The notes: generated by a model not told the origin, from the letters alone. 64,000 nt of DNA from Caproicibacter fermentans (GCF_009746625.1 NZ_VWXL01000014.1:1-64000); one strand, 5' to 3'. Numbered from the stretch's first letter, positions 22,131-31,091 are shown. Translations and numbers: made by a program.

Positions 22131-24359
22131 ATGAAAGCACGTATAAAAAAGTCTGCTTCCGACACACGGGAAATCCATCTTTCCAGTGACGGCCCTTACC
22201 ACGGGCACCCGATCCGGCTGAGCATCGGGATGATCGTTAAAAATGAGGAAAAGACGCTGGACCGCTGCCTGAGCTCTTTAAAGCCGCTGATGGAGGCGGT
22301 CGAAAGCGAACTGATCATCACCGACACCGGCAGTACGGACTCAACCGTGGAAATCGCAAAGAAATACACCGACCACATCATCCATTTCGAGTGGTGCGAC
22401 GACTTTTCCGCCGCCCGTAACACCGGACTGAAAGAGGCGCGCGGGGAATGGTTTCTGTTCCTCGACGGAGACGAATGGTTTGAAAACACGGATGAGCTGA
22501 TTGAATTTTTTACAAGCGGGGAATGCGACAAATACGGGTCGGCGTCGTATATTCAAAGGAATTATACCGATTCAAGTGGAAAGAATTATATTGATTTTCA
22601 TGCCCTCCGCCTAAATCGGGTTATTGAGAATTGCCTTTTTATAAATCAAGTTCATGAAGCGATGCCCCGAATAACACCGACGAAATTTTTTAAAGACTAT
22701 GCACATCATTATGGATATGTTTGTTACAGCAGACGGGAAAGAATGAAAAAGAGTCAACGAAATATACGTTTGCTTGAAATGGAATTAGAGGAAAATCCTC
22801 TGAATCTAAAAGCATACTATGAACTCAGCAGAGAGTACTTTGGCTTTTACGATTTGGACACTGTAGAATATTACTGCACGCGTGGGCTGAAGATTGAAGA
22901 GGAGCATCCAGATCATATTTGGAAGCTGTCCATTTTTCAAAGTTATGTGAAAGCACTTTATAAAGGGAAAGCATATCAGAAAGTGCTAGAGCTGGTGGAA
23001 AAAATGGTGCGCGAGGATCCCCAAATGGAAATTATCTGGATGGATTATCATTATTACGCACAAAACGCTGCATTTCAAATTAGGGATTATGAACGCTCAA
23101 ATTCGCATGGGCTTGCCTATTTAAAAGTTTACGAACAGTACCAAGCTGGACGGCTGGATAATAATATGCTGCTTTTTGCAAATTTTGATCATATAAAAGA
23201 AACTGATAAAGAGCAGGTACTTTATCTGCTAGGTGTAAGCTTTCTTTTTCTTCATAATTACAAAGAAGTCGAAAAAATTATCGATCAATTAGATTCTTTA
23301 GACCCGGCAGTTTTAGGTCATGGCTTACTGCTTATCAGTCGAATGTGCGCCGAGACGGAAAAATGGGAGCAACTCGCGTCATTTTATCAAAATAAACGTT
23401 CGGTGGAAGCTTCATATAAGATTGATATAATGAAAGAAATAGAAGCGGTTTTACCGCTGGAAGAAAAGATGCGAGCTGATGCAGCAATCGCTTTCGCCGC
23501 TTTACCTGATAAGGATGATGCATACGTTCGCATGAATTGTCTTCGGAATGAGGAATTAAACGGGGATAAAGATGCCGTGGAGTGTGAATTGGATTGGTTT
23601 TTGCGTTGGGAGGGGAAATGGAGTACAGTATACTCGGACGTGCTTTTTTTTGCGATGCAAGAGAAAATGAATATTTTGAAGTTTATATTAAAAATTGAGG
23701 TGGACGAGTTCAGACCGATCATTGACAATATGCAGAAGCATCATAATAATTTTCCTGAAGTTATAAAAGAATATCTTAAATCGTATTCCTTTGAAAATCT
23801 GAAAGGACTGTACTGGTCGATTTGTTTGCGGGAAAATTTGTTGATGATGGAAACAAAGAATTTCGCAGCAAATGAAGATGAAATGAAGTTTTTTATTGAG
23901 TATGCGAGGCAAAGTGCAAAATATGTAAGAAGTATTTTCCGGTCTGAACTGTTATCACCGGACCGGGTAACAATTCTGCCGCGGGCGTACCGGTTCGGGT
24001 TTTACATGGGCCAGGCACTTGCGGCACAAGAGAAATCAGACAGCGAAAGTTATTTGAGGAATCTTCGTTTTGCTTTGAAATCCTATGAGGGAATGAACCG
24101 CCCAATATCTGTGTTACTGGATTACTTTGAACAAGAAGAAAAGCTTCGCAGGGAAAAAGCGGAGGAGTTCAACAAATTGGCAAAACAAGTGAAAGAGCGC
24201 ATCAAAATATTGATATCACAGGGGAAACTGAAGGAGGCGGGGCAAGTGACCGCGCAGCTTGCGGCTTTGATGCCGAACGACCCGGATGTGGTGAAATTCA
24301 GAACACTAACACATACGGAGCCGGACATGAAAGAACTGGCGGCACAGCTTCCTCAGTAA
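22131..24359 (+). CDS. Family 2 glycosyltransferase, long TPR-like C-terminus; probable flagellin glycosyltransferase
   Basis: A 742-residue protein. Residues 28-130 form a GT-A domain (RLSIGMIVKNEEKTLDRCL, ITDTGSTDSTVE, DxD-like LFLDGDEWFE near residue 111). The remaining 600 residues are helical and TPR-like, presumably for acceptor binding. GGAGG precedes ATG 22131. The sigma-28 promoter and the adjacent, convergent flagellin gene support a flagellin-modifying role. The gene is a mosaic in base composition: the first 400 and last 230 bases are GC-rich like the neighbours. The stretch from about 22,540 to 24,130 is clearly AT-rich, which suggests replacement of the central part by recombination. 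Confidence 0.85.
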   Translation: MKARIKKSASDTREIHLSSDGPYHGHPIRLSIGMIVKNEEKTLDRCLSSLKPLMEAVESELIITDTGSTDSTVEIAKKYTDHIIHFEWCDDFSAARNTGLKEARGEWFLFLDGDEWFENTDELIEFFTSGECDKYGSASYIQRNYTDSSGKNYIDFHALRLNRVIENCLFINQVHEAMPRITPTKFFKDYAHHYGYVCYSRRERMKKSQRNIRLLEMELEENPLNLKAYYELSREYFGFYDLDTVEYYCTRGLKIEEEHPDHIWKLSIFQSYVKALYKGKAYQKVLELVEKMVREDPQMEIIWMDYHYYAQNAAFQIRDYERSNSHGLAYLKVYEQYQAGRLDNNMLLFANFDHIKETDKEQVLYLLGVSFLFLHNYKEVEKIIDQLDSLDPAVLGHGLLLISRMCAETEKWEQLASFYQNKRSVEASYKIDIMKEIEAVLPLEEKMRADAAIAFAALPDKDDAYVRMNCLRNEELNGDKDAVECELDWFLRWEGKWSTVYSDVLFFAMQEKMNILKFILKIEVDEFRPIIDNMQKHHNNFPEVIKEYLKSYSFENLKGLYWSICLRENLLMMETKNFAANEDEMKFFIEYARQSAKYVRSIFRSELLSPDRVTILPRAYRFGFYMGQALAAQEKSDSESYLRNLRFALKSYEGMNRPISVLLDYFEQEEKLRREKAEEFNKLAKQVKERIKILISQGKLKEAGQVTAQLAALMPNDPDVVKFRTLTHTEPDMKELAAQLPQ

Positions 24360-24393
24360 ATTTAACCGTAGAGTACCGTTATATGAAACAAAC

Positions 24394-24425
24394 GAGGGCG
24401 CTTCCGGAATTCCGGAAGCGCCCTC
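24394..24425. terminator. Terminator between flagellin and glycosyltransferase
   Basis: A perfect 32-bp palindrome (arms 24394-24409 and 24410-24425) followed by TTTGTTT on the minus strand and CGGCTTTT on the plus strand. It can end both convergent transcripts. Confidence 0.88.
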
Positions 24426-24452
24426 GGCTTTTGGGACAGATTAAACTTGCTC

Positions 24453-25586
24453 TTAGCCTTTCAGCAGGGACAGAACGCTCTGCGGCTGGCTGTTGGCCTG
24501 CGCCAGCATGGAGGTAGCGGCCTGCTCCAGAATCTGGTTCTTGGTCAGGTCGACCATCTCGGAGGACATGTCCACGTCGCGGATCGTGCTTTCCGCGCTG
24601 GTCAGGTTCTCACTCATGGTGGAGAGGTTGTTGGTGGTATGCTCCAGACGGTTCTGCAGGGCGCCGAGGTCGGCGCGGGTGCCGGAAACAGTCGCTATTG
24701 CAGCTTTAATCGTATCGATGGCTGCTTTTGCGTCATCCGGTGTTGCCACGGAAATCTGGTCGATGCCAAGGCCTTTGGAACTCATATCCGCAACAGCAAG
24801 GGAAACGCGCTGATCAGCTTTGTTTTCAGAGCCGATTTGCAATGAAAGACTATTGTTAGAATTAACTGTAACTGTACCTGACCCCGCGGTGGAAGTATCA
24901 TAACCGGAAGTGTTTACAGTTATCGATAAGCCGCTGTATTTTGCCTTGACTTCATCGCTTGCGGAATCAGCAACCTTTGCGGTTAATGTATATGACCCGT
25001 CGGAAGCTACCGTGACAGTGTCAAAGGTTACATCGCTTTCAGAGCTCGTGACGGAAAGCACGCCGGCATCAGTGGTAGCTACCGTCAATTCGTCGCTAGC
25101 TTCAAGATTACCACCGGACAAGGTAATTGCCGTAGAAGCAAGAGTATTGGTCGTGTCGTAACCCAGCGAGCCGTCCAGCAGGTTGATTCCGTTGAAGTTC
25201 GTGGAGGTGGAAATGCGGTCGACTTCCTTCTTCAGGGCTTCCACTTCTTTGTTCAGGTTGGCGCGGTCCGTCTCATTCTGATAAGTGCCGTTCGCGGATT
25301 GAACGGCCAAAGTGTTCATCCTCTGCAGGATGGATTCGGTTTCGTTCAGGCCGCCTTCGGCGGTCTGTACCAGCGAAATGCCGTTCTGCGCGTTGTCTTC
25401 CGCCTGGTTCAGGCCGTTGATCTGGGCGCGCATTTTTTCGGAAACCGCAAGGCCTGCGGCGTCGTCGGCGGCGCTGTTGATGCGGTAGCCGGAAGACAGC
25501 TTCTGCAGGTTTTTGCTGATGGCGTTATCGTTCGTCTTCAAGCGGTTGGACGCGTTTAAAGCGGCAATGTTGTGATTAATACGCAT
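24453..25586 (-). CDS. fliC: Flagellin
   Basis: Structural subunit of the filament, 377 residues. The conserved D0/D1 N-terminus (MRINHNIAALNASNRL, LSSGYRINSAADDAAGLAVS) and C-terminus (SMLAQANSQPQSVLSLLKG) are intact. The middle 140-260 is a short, Ser/Thr-rich variable domain, the usual surface and glycosylation region. It has a sigma-28 promoter, a leader of about 170 bases with many GGA motifs, and AGGAGG before the ATG. It is monocistronic, and it is the only flagellin gene in the window. FliW, CsrA and FliS encoded nearby act on it. Confidence 0.97.
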   Translation of the reverse strand: MRINHNIAALNASNRLKTNDNAISKNLQKLSSGYRINSAADDAAGLAVSEKMRAQINGLNQAEDNAQNGISLVQTAEGGLNETESILQRMNTLAVQSANGTYQNETDRANLNKEVEALKKEVDRISTSTNFNGINLLDGSLGYDTTNTLASTAITLSGGNLEASDELTVATTDAGVLSVTSSESDVTFDTVTVASDGSYTLTAKVADSASDEVKAKYSGLSITVNTSGYDTSTAGSGTVTVNSNNSLSLQIGSENKADQRVSLAVADMSSKGLGIDQISVATPDDAKAAIDTIKAAIATVSGTRADLGALQNRLEHTTNNLSTMSENLTSAESTIRDVDMSSEMVDLTKNQILEQAATSMLAQANSQPQSVLSLLKG

Positions 25587-25756
25587 AATTTTATTCCTCC
25601 TGAATTTGTTTCCGCGCGGCGCAGCCGCCGTTCGCGGGGAAAGAGAATCCTTTCTCCTTCCGTTTTATCCTTGGGGAGCATCCCACGGCTTTCGCCTCAC
25701 GGGCCCTGTGAAGGCGAGCGCCAACCGGAAAATCCTTCCTTCGGATTCTATCCCAT
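25587..25756 (-). promoter_or_regulatory. Long fliC leader with repeated GGA motifs (likely CsrA target)
   Basis: The untranslated leader, about 170 bases, contains many GGA triplets on the transcript strand. These include GAAGGAAGGA near its start, AAGGATAA and GGAAGGAGAAAGGA in the middle, and CAGGAGGA at the ribosome site. CsrA binds GGA in hairpin loops and blocks flagellin translation in Bacillus. The csrA gene is immediately upstream. Actual sites need structure data. Confidence 0.65.
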
Positions 25757-25783
25757 ATATCGACCGAAAGGCCGATAATTTTA
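25757..25783 (-). promoter_or_regulatory. Sigma-28 promoter of fliC
   Basis: On the minus strand TAAA (25780-25783), 15 bases and GTCGATAT (25757-25764): a perfect -35 and 7 of 8 at -10. Confidence 0.88.
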
Positions 25784-25792
25784 GGCCGTTTT

Positions 25793-26062
25793 CTATTTTT
25801 TTTCGTTTTTTTCGCCGCCTGGCGCCGTCAGCTTGTCGGGGTGCAGCAGCCGCAGAAGCGTTTCCATCTGCAAATCTCCGGAGGAGGCGCTCGCCTCGCG
25901 GTTCAGCTCGCGGGTTTCCAGTAATTCCCTGCGCATAATCGGAACGCCCTTCGGGGCGCTGATCCCGATTTTGACCCGTTCCGCGCCTATTTCCGTAATC
26001 ACGATTTCGATATCGTCGCCGATCAGGATGGATTCGGAGGTTTTCCTTGTGATCACCAGCAT
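25793..26062 (-). CDS. csrA: Carbon storage regulator CsrA
   Basis: An 89-residue RNA-binding dimer that represses flagellin translation. The start MLVITRKTSESILIGDDIEI and RVKIGISAPKGVPIMR with the RNA-contacting RRELLE segment are fully conserved. It carries about 30 extra C-terminal residues (SGDLQMETLLRLLHPDKL...), longer than the usual 60-75. It follows fliW by one base, the classical pair in which FliW sequesters CsrA until flagellin is exported. Confidence 0.95.
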   Translation of the reverse strand: MLVITRKTSESILIGDDIEIVITEIGAERVKIGISAPKGVPIMRRELLETRELNREASASSGDLQMETLLRLLHPDKLTAPGGEKNEKK

Positions 26063-26063
26063 G

Positions 26064-26498
26064 TCATTCCCTCCCCGCGGCGGCGCCGTGAAACAGCTTG
26101 CAGCGAACCGGGTAGCTGCTTTCTTCCAGAATGACCTGCGCCCCGGTTTTTTGCGGCACGTTGATGACGATGGGGCTTTTCAGGTTTACCACGGAGTTTT
26201 TGAGTTCCCGCTTGATCACGGCAACCGCCAGAAAACAGAGGTCCTCCGGCTTCGGGTTCCCCAGCCGTTTCAAGTCCTCCGGCGAAAGAGAGGGCTCATA
26301 GTCTTTAAAAACAAAAAAAGGATTGACGACGATCAGGGAAGGATACGCGTCATGAGCCGCCTGCAGTGACCAGATGATCTGCGATTCATCCCGCTGCAGC
26401 AGGATGAATTCCTTCACCGATTCGAATCCGTAAATCCCGTTTTCAAACCGAATGATATTCCGGGAGCCTGTCCGGGTCCCGGGGTATTCCTGTTTCAT
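26064..26498 (-). CDS. fliW: Flagellar assembly factor FliW
   Basis: A 144-residue protein that binds either flagellin or CsrA and so couples flagellin export to its translation. Family signs are IIRFENGIYGFESVKEFILL at the start, NPFFVFKDYEP and VNLKSPIVINVPQ. The start at ATG 26498 is set by AAAGGAGCC 6-7 bases upstream; the open frame extends to 26672 into unrelated residues. It sits directly before csrA. Confidence 0.94.
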   Translation of the reverse strand: MKQEYPGTRTGSRNIIRFENGIYGFESVKEFILLQRDESQIIWSLQAAHDAYPSLIVVNPFFVFKDYEPSLSPEDLKRLGNPKPEDLCFLAVAVIKRELKNSVVNLKSPIVINVPQKTGAQVILEESSYPVRCKLFHGAAAGRE

Positions 26499-26547
26499 GG
26501 AGGCTCCTTTCCCGGCGGCGTGACGCCGCGTCCCGGCCGAGTTCCGG

Positions 26548-26841
26548 TCAGGCAAGTTTGTTGAAACGCCTGTCTTCCCGCTGATCCGGGACGGATTCGT
26601 ACAGCCGCGCGGCTTCGCGGTAAGACCGGATTGCATCCGTCGGCGCGGGTAGCGAATCGCTGTAATTTTCACGGCTCAGTTCATAACGCAGACGTCCGGT
26701 TTCCACCTGCAGCCGAAGCTCGCGCGGTTCCAGATTGAAGCGCAGCGGTACGGCGGGCATAAACGCAACGCCGACGCCGGGATGATTCCGGCTGATTGTG
26801 TCGCAGACTGGAAGATCCCGGCGTTCAATGGCAATCAGCAT
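26548..26841 (-). CDS. Small protein in the yviE position (possibly DUF6470-like)
   Basis: A 97-residue frame between flgL and fliW. In Bacillus this slot holds yviE, a roughly 190-residue protein of the DUF6470 family. Here the middle part (FNLEPRELRLQVETGRLRYE) has the repeating Pro/Glu/Gly-Leu style of that family, but the protein is half the length. It may be a shortened version or something unrelated. It has no signal peptide or membrane segment. Confidence 0.6.
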   Translation of the reverse strand: MLIAIERRDLPVCDTISRNHPGVGVAFMPAVPLRFNLEPRELRLQVETGRLRYELSRENYSDSLPAPTDAIRSYREAARLYESVPDQREDRRFNKLA

Positions 26842-26894
26842 ATGGATTTCCTTCCGTTGAACCGTCTATGGTAAGCAGGCCGCAGGCGCTTCTG

Positions 26895-28298
26895 CTATTT
26901 CATGAAATCAAGCAGTGTAGGCTGAAGAATGCTGCTGCATACCTGCAGAGCCGCCTGATAGCTGAATTTTTCCCAGGCCAGATTGGAAAAGGCGGTCGCG
27001 GGATCGACGTTTTCCACGCTCTCGTCCCTGGCCTGCAGGTTCAGGTTGACGTTGGAGATATAATTGCTTGTGCTTTTCAGGAGAGTCTCTTTATTGCCAA
27101 GCTCCGAATTGGCCTTGTACACGTTGTCCTGCGTGTCGCTGAAGCTGTCCATATAAGGCTGCATCGCGTCCATCAGCTGTTCACCCGTTAAGCTTTCATC
27201 CTTGAGGGTTGCGGCCATTTTGGTCATCAGGGAATAAGCGTTCTTCGGGACGCTCGTTCCGTCTTTCGTAACCATGCCGTAGCCGAGGTAGTTGATTCCC
27301 GGCAGCGCGGCGTTGAAGGCGCTCTGGTCGACGACGTTTCCGTTCGCGTCCGTCTTGAGGCCCAGGCCGATATCCACATAGGAGGTTTCGCCCGCAAGCT
27401 CGTCGAGGTCCACCATATTGGTGATTTTGGTGGAGGACGTGCTGGCCTGTACGGCGTCGCCGCCGTTTTCGTCAAGGTTGCTGATGTTAATCTGTTTGAC
27501 GTCGTCCGCCGTGATTCCGGAGAGATTTGAATCCGATGTGCTGGCGGCGCTCAATGCGGACACGAAATCGCCGCTCTGCAGCTCGTCCTGCAAATCCTGC
27601 TTGGTTGTTCCGCTGATGGTAATTGTTTTGCCGGCGGGATCAACGGAAACGGACTTTGCCCCGTTGGAGATCTGAACGGTGTATCCGTTCAGCTTGTCCT
27701 TGAGGGAAGCGCCGAAGTTGATCTGCATGGATTTCTGGGTCGTTTTTCCGTCCCCGTCGGTATAATTGTAACTTACGGTAGAGGAAGCTCCGTTGGTGTT
27801 TTCGCCGGTGTCCACATTGATTCCGCGGTATAAAAGATTGCCGCTGCCGTCGAGCGTGAACGGAGCCTCGCCTTCTCCGCCGGCCCCGGAAAAGAGATAG
27901 CGGTTGCTGTACTGGGCGTTCATGGTGGAAACCAGGGAATCCCGCAGACTGAGGATATCGTCCGCGAGCGAGTTTCTTGCGGATTGCGGCGTGGCCCCGT
28001 TGATTCCTTTCAGGGCGCTTTGGTCGTTGGCGTTGGAAAAGACGTTCACGATTTTTTGAACCGCCGTGTCCGCCGATGAAATCAAGCCGTTCAGATTTTC
28101 AATATTGGAGGAGTAATTCTCGTTCAGGGACAGCTGGCGGCGAACCTGAAAAGCCTGGCCCGCAAGAAACGGGTTGTCGGAGGGCGTCTCAAACTGCCGG
28201 AAATCCGAGGACGTAACACCGGCCTTGTTCAGCCGGTCAAAAGCGAGATTCAGATTTTTAGTATACTGGTTTGAAATCATTCCGGATGTGATTCTCAT
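26895..28298 (-). CDS. flgL: Flagellar hook-associated protein 3 (FlgL)
   Basis: This 467-residue junction protein between hook and filament has the flagellin-like N-terminus MRITSGMISNQYTKNL, RRQLSLNENYSSNI and NDILSLRDSLV-type heptads. The C-terminal coiled region is SNLAWEKFSYQAALQVCSSI. The C-terminus ends LQPTLLDFMK, typical of the FlgL family. It is 6 bases from flgK in the sigma-28 operon. The central 150-330 is a longer, Ser/Thr/Asp-rich insertion, probably surface-exposed. Confidence 0.92.
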   Translation of the reverse strand: MRITSGMISNQYTKNLNLAFDRLNKAGVTSSDFRQFETPSDNPFLAGQAFQVRRQLSLNENYSSNIENLNGLISSADTAVQKIVNVFSNANDQSALKGINGATPQSARNSLADDILSLRDSLVSTMNAQYSNRYLFSGAGGEGEAPFTLDGSGNLLYRGINVDTGENTNGASSTVSYNYTDGDGKTTQKSMQINFGASLKDKLNGYTVQISNGAKSVSVDPAGKTITISGTTKQDLQDELQSGDFVSALSAASTSDSNLSGITADDVKQINISNLDENGGDAVQASTSSTKITNMVDLDELAGETSYVDIGLGLKTDANGNVVDQSAFNAALPGINYLGYGMVTKDGTSVPKNAYSLMTKMAATLKDESLTGEQLMDAMQPYMDSFSDTQDNVYKANSELGNKETLLKSTSNYISNVNLNLQARDESVENVDPATAFSNLAWEKFSYQAALQVCSSILQPTLLDFMK

Positions 28299-28304
28299 GG
28301 ACCG

Positions 28305-29948
28305 TTATCCCCTTCCTACAATCCCCATATTGTTGATCAGCGTGTTCAGGCATTCGTCCACGGTCGTCATAAACCGGGCGGAAGCCGACAGCGCCTGATT
28401 GTAAACGATTAGATTGATCGCCTCTTCGTTGATATCCACGGAGGAGTTTTCCTGACGGCGCGTGTTGATATTGCTCAGCATGCTGGAGTTCGCGGTATCC
28501 TGGGAATTGACGGCGTTGATGTCCTGGCCGAGCGTCAGGGAGATATTATCCACGGCCTCCTGCATCGTCCCGGTGAAAAGGTCGATGCCGTTCGGGGTGG
28601 AAATCGTATACTTGCTTGTCGTCAGGTCGGAAATCATCTGTGTAATGTTGCTGTTCGAGCCGCTGGAATCGTCGCCCGCGTTTGCCGTGTCTTTGGAAAG
28701 AGTCAGGTAATCGCTGGTCCAGTCGGGAGAAACGCGGATGTTTGCAGCGGTGATCGTAGAATTGCCCGACAAGTCGACGGTTTTGCCGTTTGAATCGGTA
28801 AACAGCGGCTTGTTGTCTTTCGCGTCGTTGGTGCTGTTGTCGGCGTTCATCACCGAAGCCAGCTTCTGGGCCAGGGTGTCCAGCATATTTTCATAGTACC
28901 CGATGCCGCGGTCGGTGTCTGTGACCCCCCCTGAGGGGGTGTCGTACTCCCCGTTTTCGTTGAGCAGGCTAAGGTATCCGCTCAGGCTGCCGCCCTTGAG
29001 CAGATCGTTGCTGTCGTTGGCCGCGCTGCCGCAGGTTTCGCCGTCCGTATCCGTGACGACCACGGTTGCGTGATCCTTGGAGCTGGTGCCGGAAAGGCTG
29101 AGGCTCCCCGCTTTGTTTCCGTCTACCAGGCAGACCTCTTTAGAGCTGGAGGTCTGGGTCCCGTCGCTGCCGAAGGAACTGCCGTGAATCGCGTCGCCGT
29201 TGCTGTCCGCCAGGTAAATCGACATCGTGTCGACGGTTTTGCCGGAGCCGACGTCGGTCGGCGTTTCCACAACCTTGACGTTGACATATTCCGAAAGCTC
29301 GTCGATCAGCGAGTTCCGCTTGTCCATCAGCTCCAGAGCGGGCGATCCGGCAAGATCGGCGTTTTTGATCTGGTCGCTGAGACTTGAAATGTTTTTCAGA
29401 AGGGTGTTGACTTTGTCCACTCCGTATTTGCTCAGATAACCGTACTGCTGGTTCCGGATGGTGTCGAGCTGGCTGGCCGCCGTGTTGAGCTTTGTGGCGA
29501 GCAGAGAGGCCGCCTCTTTCACCGTGCTTTCCGTCGCGGTGGAACTGCCGGTTGAAGTCAGGCCTTCCAGCTGTTCGATCAGGTCGCTGTATGCCGCGCT
29601 GATTCCGTCCGTTGAGGTTTCATTCAGGGCATCCTGAATGTCCTGAAGGGCGCTGAGCTGTGTGGAAGTCAGCCCGCACTGCGCGTTCTGGGTCCGGTAC
29701 TGTCCGTCCAGAAACGGATTTCTCAGCTGGCTGATTCCGGTTGTCGAAACGCCTTCGCCGACGATGGCGCCGACTCCGGCGTAAAGCATATTGATGCTGG
29801 TCGGGGCGACGCTGCTTTGATCCACGCGCTGGCGCGTGTAACCGTCCGTGCGGGCGTTTGTAATATTCTGACCCGTGGTGTTCAAATTGGTCCGCGCCGC
29901 CTGCACGCCGCTTTTGGCAATATATAATCCGTCAAATGTTGAACTCAA
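28305..29948 (-). CDS. flgK: Flagellar hook-associated protein 1 (FlgK)
   Basis: A 547-residue hook-filament junction protein. The N-terminus MSSTFDGLYIAKSG with LNTTGQNITNARTDGYTRQ and the C-terminal INEEAINLIVYNQALSASAR are diagnostic. I start at TTG 29948, which restores the family's MSSTF; GGCGGTG lies upstream and the frame is open to GTG 29957. A central Asp/Ser-rich domain (about 230-450) is expected on the surface. It is exported by the type III apparatus with FlgN as chaperone. Confidence 0.93.
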   Translation of the reverse strand: MSSTFDGLYIAKSGVQAARTNLNTTGQNITNARTDGYTRQRVDQSSVAPTSINMLYAGVGAIVGEGVSTTGISQLRNPFLDGQYRTQNAQCGLTSTQLSALQDIQDALNETSTDGISAAYSDLIEQLEGLTSTGSSTATESTVKEAASLLATKLNTAASQLDTIRNQQYGYLSKYGVDKVNTLLKNISSLSDQIKNADLAGSPALELMDKRNSLIDELSEYVNVKVVETPTDVGSGKTVDTMSIYLADSNGDAIHGSSFGSDGTQTSSSKEVCLVDGNKAGSLSLSGTSSKDHATVVVTDTDGETCGSAANDSNDLLKGGSLSGYLSLLNENGEYDTPSGGVTDTDRGIGYYENMLDTLAQKLASVMNADNSTNDAKDNKPLFTDSNGKTVDLSGNSTITAANIRVSPDWTSDYLTLSKDTANAGDDSSGSNSNITQMISDLTTSKYTISTPNGIDLFTGTMQEAVDNISLTLGQDINAVNSQDTANSSMLSNINTRRQENSSVDINEEAINLIVYNQALSASARFMTTVDECLNTLINNMGIVGRG

Positions 29949-29965
29949 GGCACACACCGCCCATT

Positions 29966-30448
29966 CTATATTTTTGTGGAAAGAAATGCGGGGGGCTGAT
30001 TGCCGCCCCTGATCTTCTCGTCGTAAATTTTCCGCAGCTCCGGCCGGTTTTTGAGTTTGCCGATCACAGCGGACGCCGTATGGATCTTTTGCTCAAGCAG
30101 AACGGTATTCTGCCGGTTTGTTTCCTTCATCTCCGTCAATACGGAGGAGAGCTGACGGAACAAAGCCTGGGCCTGCTCCCGGCATTCGCCGGGAAACTGC
30201 GGGATGAGCGCGTGAAACTTGGCGTCGGGCTGAGGCGTCAGGTCCATCAGCTTTGCGCGCTCCTGCTCCAGCCCGCGGGCCTCCAGCACAAAGGCCTGCT
30301 CCCGTTTCAGGCATTCGTCCAGCAGGTCGAGCCTGCCGTTTTGCAGATCATCCAGCTTTTCCTTTTCCAGCCCCAGAAAGTTCCGGTAAAAATCCAGCAG
30401 CTTTTCAAAATAAGAAATCAGGCTGCCGGACGTTTTTTTATCCATCAT
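29966..30448 (-). CDS. flgN: FlgN-like flagellar export chaperone
   Basis: A 160-residue, almost wholly helical protein (LISYFEKLLDFYRNFLGLEKEKLDDLQNG at the start) of FlgN type. It protects FlgK and FlgL before export. The identification rests on its helical pattern and its position between flgM and flgK; sequence conservation in the family is low. Confidence 0.8.
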   Translation of the reverse strand: MMDKKTSGSLISYFEKLLDFYRNFLGLEKEKLDDLQNGRLDLLDECLKREQAFVLEARGLEQERAKLMDLTPQPDAKFHALIPQFPGECREQAQALFRQLSSVLTEMKETNRQNTVLLEQKIHTASAVIGKLKNRPELRKIYDEKIRGGNQPPAFLSTKI

Positions 30449-30481
30449 GGCCCGGATTTCCCCCCTTTCGCATAAACATAC

Positions 30482-30808
30482 TTATTCGTCGGACAGAAGC
30501 AGTCCGGCCAGCAGGCCGGAATCGACTTTGTAGCTTCCGTTCCCGACAGATTCTTTCAGATAATCGAGCTTTGCAGCGCAGGAGTCCCTGACGATATCTT
30601 CCCGGATGCTGTCTTTCAGGCCGCCGAGAAAAGAATCCTGCCGCTCCGCGCGGGAGGATAGTTCAATCTTGTCGGTTTTCGAAACCTGCCCCAGAGAGCC
30701 GGCAAACGATGAGGACGACGGCTTGACCGTCCCTGTTTTGCCTGTGTTTCTTTTTCTGTTGATTGGTGCAAATGGGGTAATGGAAAACCCAGAATCTTTG
30801 ATCAGCAT
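30482..30808 (-). CDS. flgM: Anti-sigma-28 factor FlgM
   Basis: A 108-residue protein that binds FliA (sigma-28) and is exported when the hook is finished. The N-terminal half is unstructured (Ser/Lys-rich). The C-terminal half carries KIELSSRAERQ and an inhibitory helix pair ending KVDSGLLAGLLLSDE, as in the family. ATG 30808 follows AAGAGG at 11 bases; an in-frame GTG at 30820 is possible. First gene of the sigma-28 operon, so FlgM made by FliA feeds back on FliA. Confidence 0.9.
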   Translation of the reverse strand: MLIKDSGFSITPFAPINRKRNTGKTGTVKPSSSSFAGSLGQVSKTDKIELSSRAERQDSFLGGLKDSIREDIVRDSCAAKLDYLKESVGNGSYKVDSGLLAGLLLSDE

Positions 30809-30832
30809 CCAAACGTTCACCTCTTATAGCCT

Positions 30833-30859
30833 TTATCGGACGGTTGTTTCAAAAATTTA
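30833..30859 (-). promoter_or_regulatory. Sigma-28 promoter of the flgM operon
   Basis: On the minus strand TAAA (30856-30859), 15 bases and TCCGATAA (30833-30840), 7 of 8 at -10 and perfect spacing. Confidence 0.85.
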
Positions 30860-31062
30860 GCTTTCCGCCGCAGAAATAGATGGAATATTCATCACATGAA
30901 CTGTTTACGGGCCGAATCAATTCATAGTCACTAGAAAACAAATGCGTTTTTTGTCGAAGACAGAAACAAAAGCCTCAAAAAGCAACAATACATTACTAAA
31001 CGTTTACTTGGTTTTTTATCTAAATTTTACAGAGAAATAATTTTTTTTTCCACCGAAATCTG

Positions 31063-31091
31063 TTGACTTTTGTCGTATTATGTATGATAAT
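31063..31091 (+). promoter_or_regulatory. Sigma-A promoter of the flgB superoperon
   Basis: TTGACT (31063-31068), 17 bases and GATAAT (31086-31091). The leader is about 155 bases. No other strong promoter is visible downstream until the convergent end at 55977. Confidence 0.65.
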
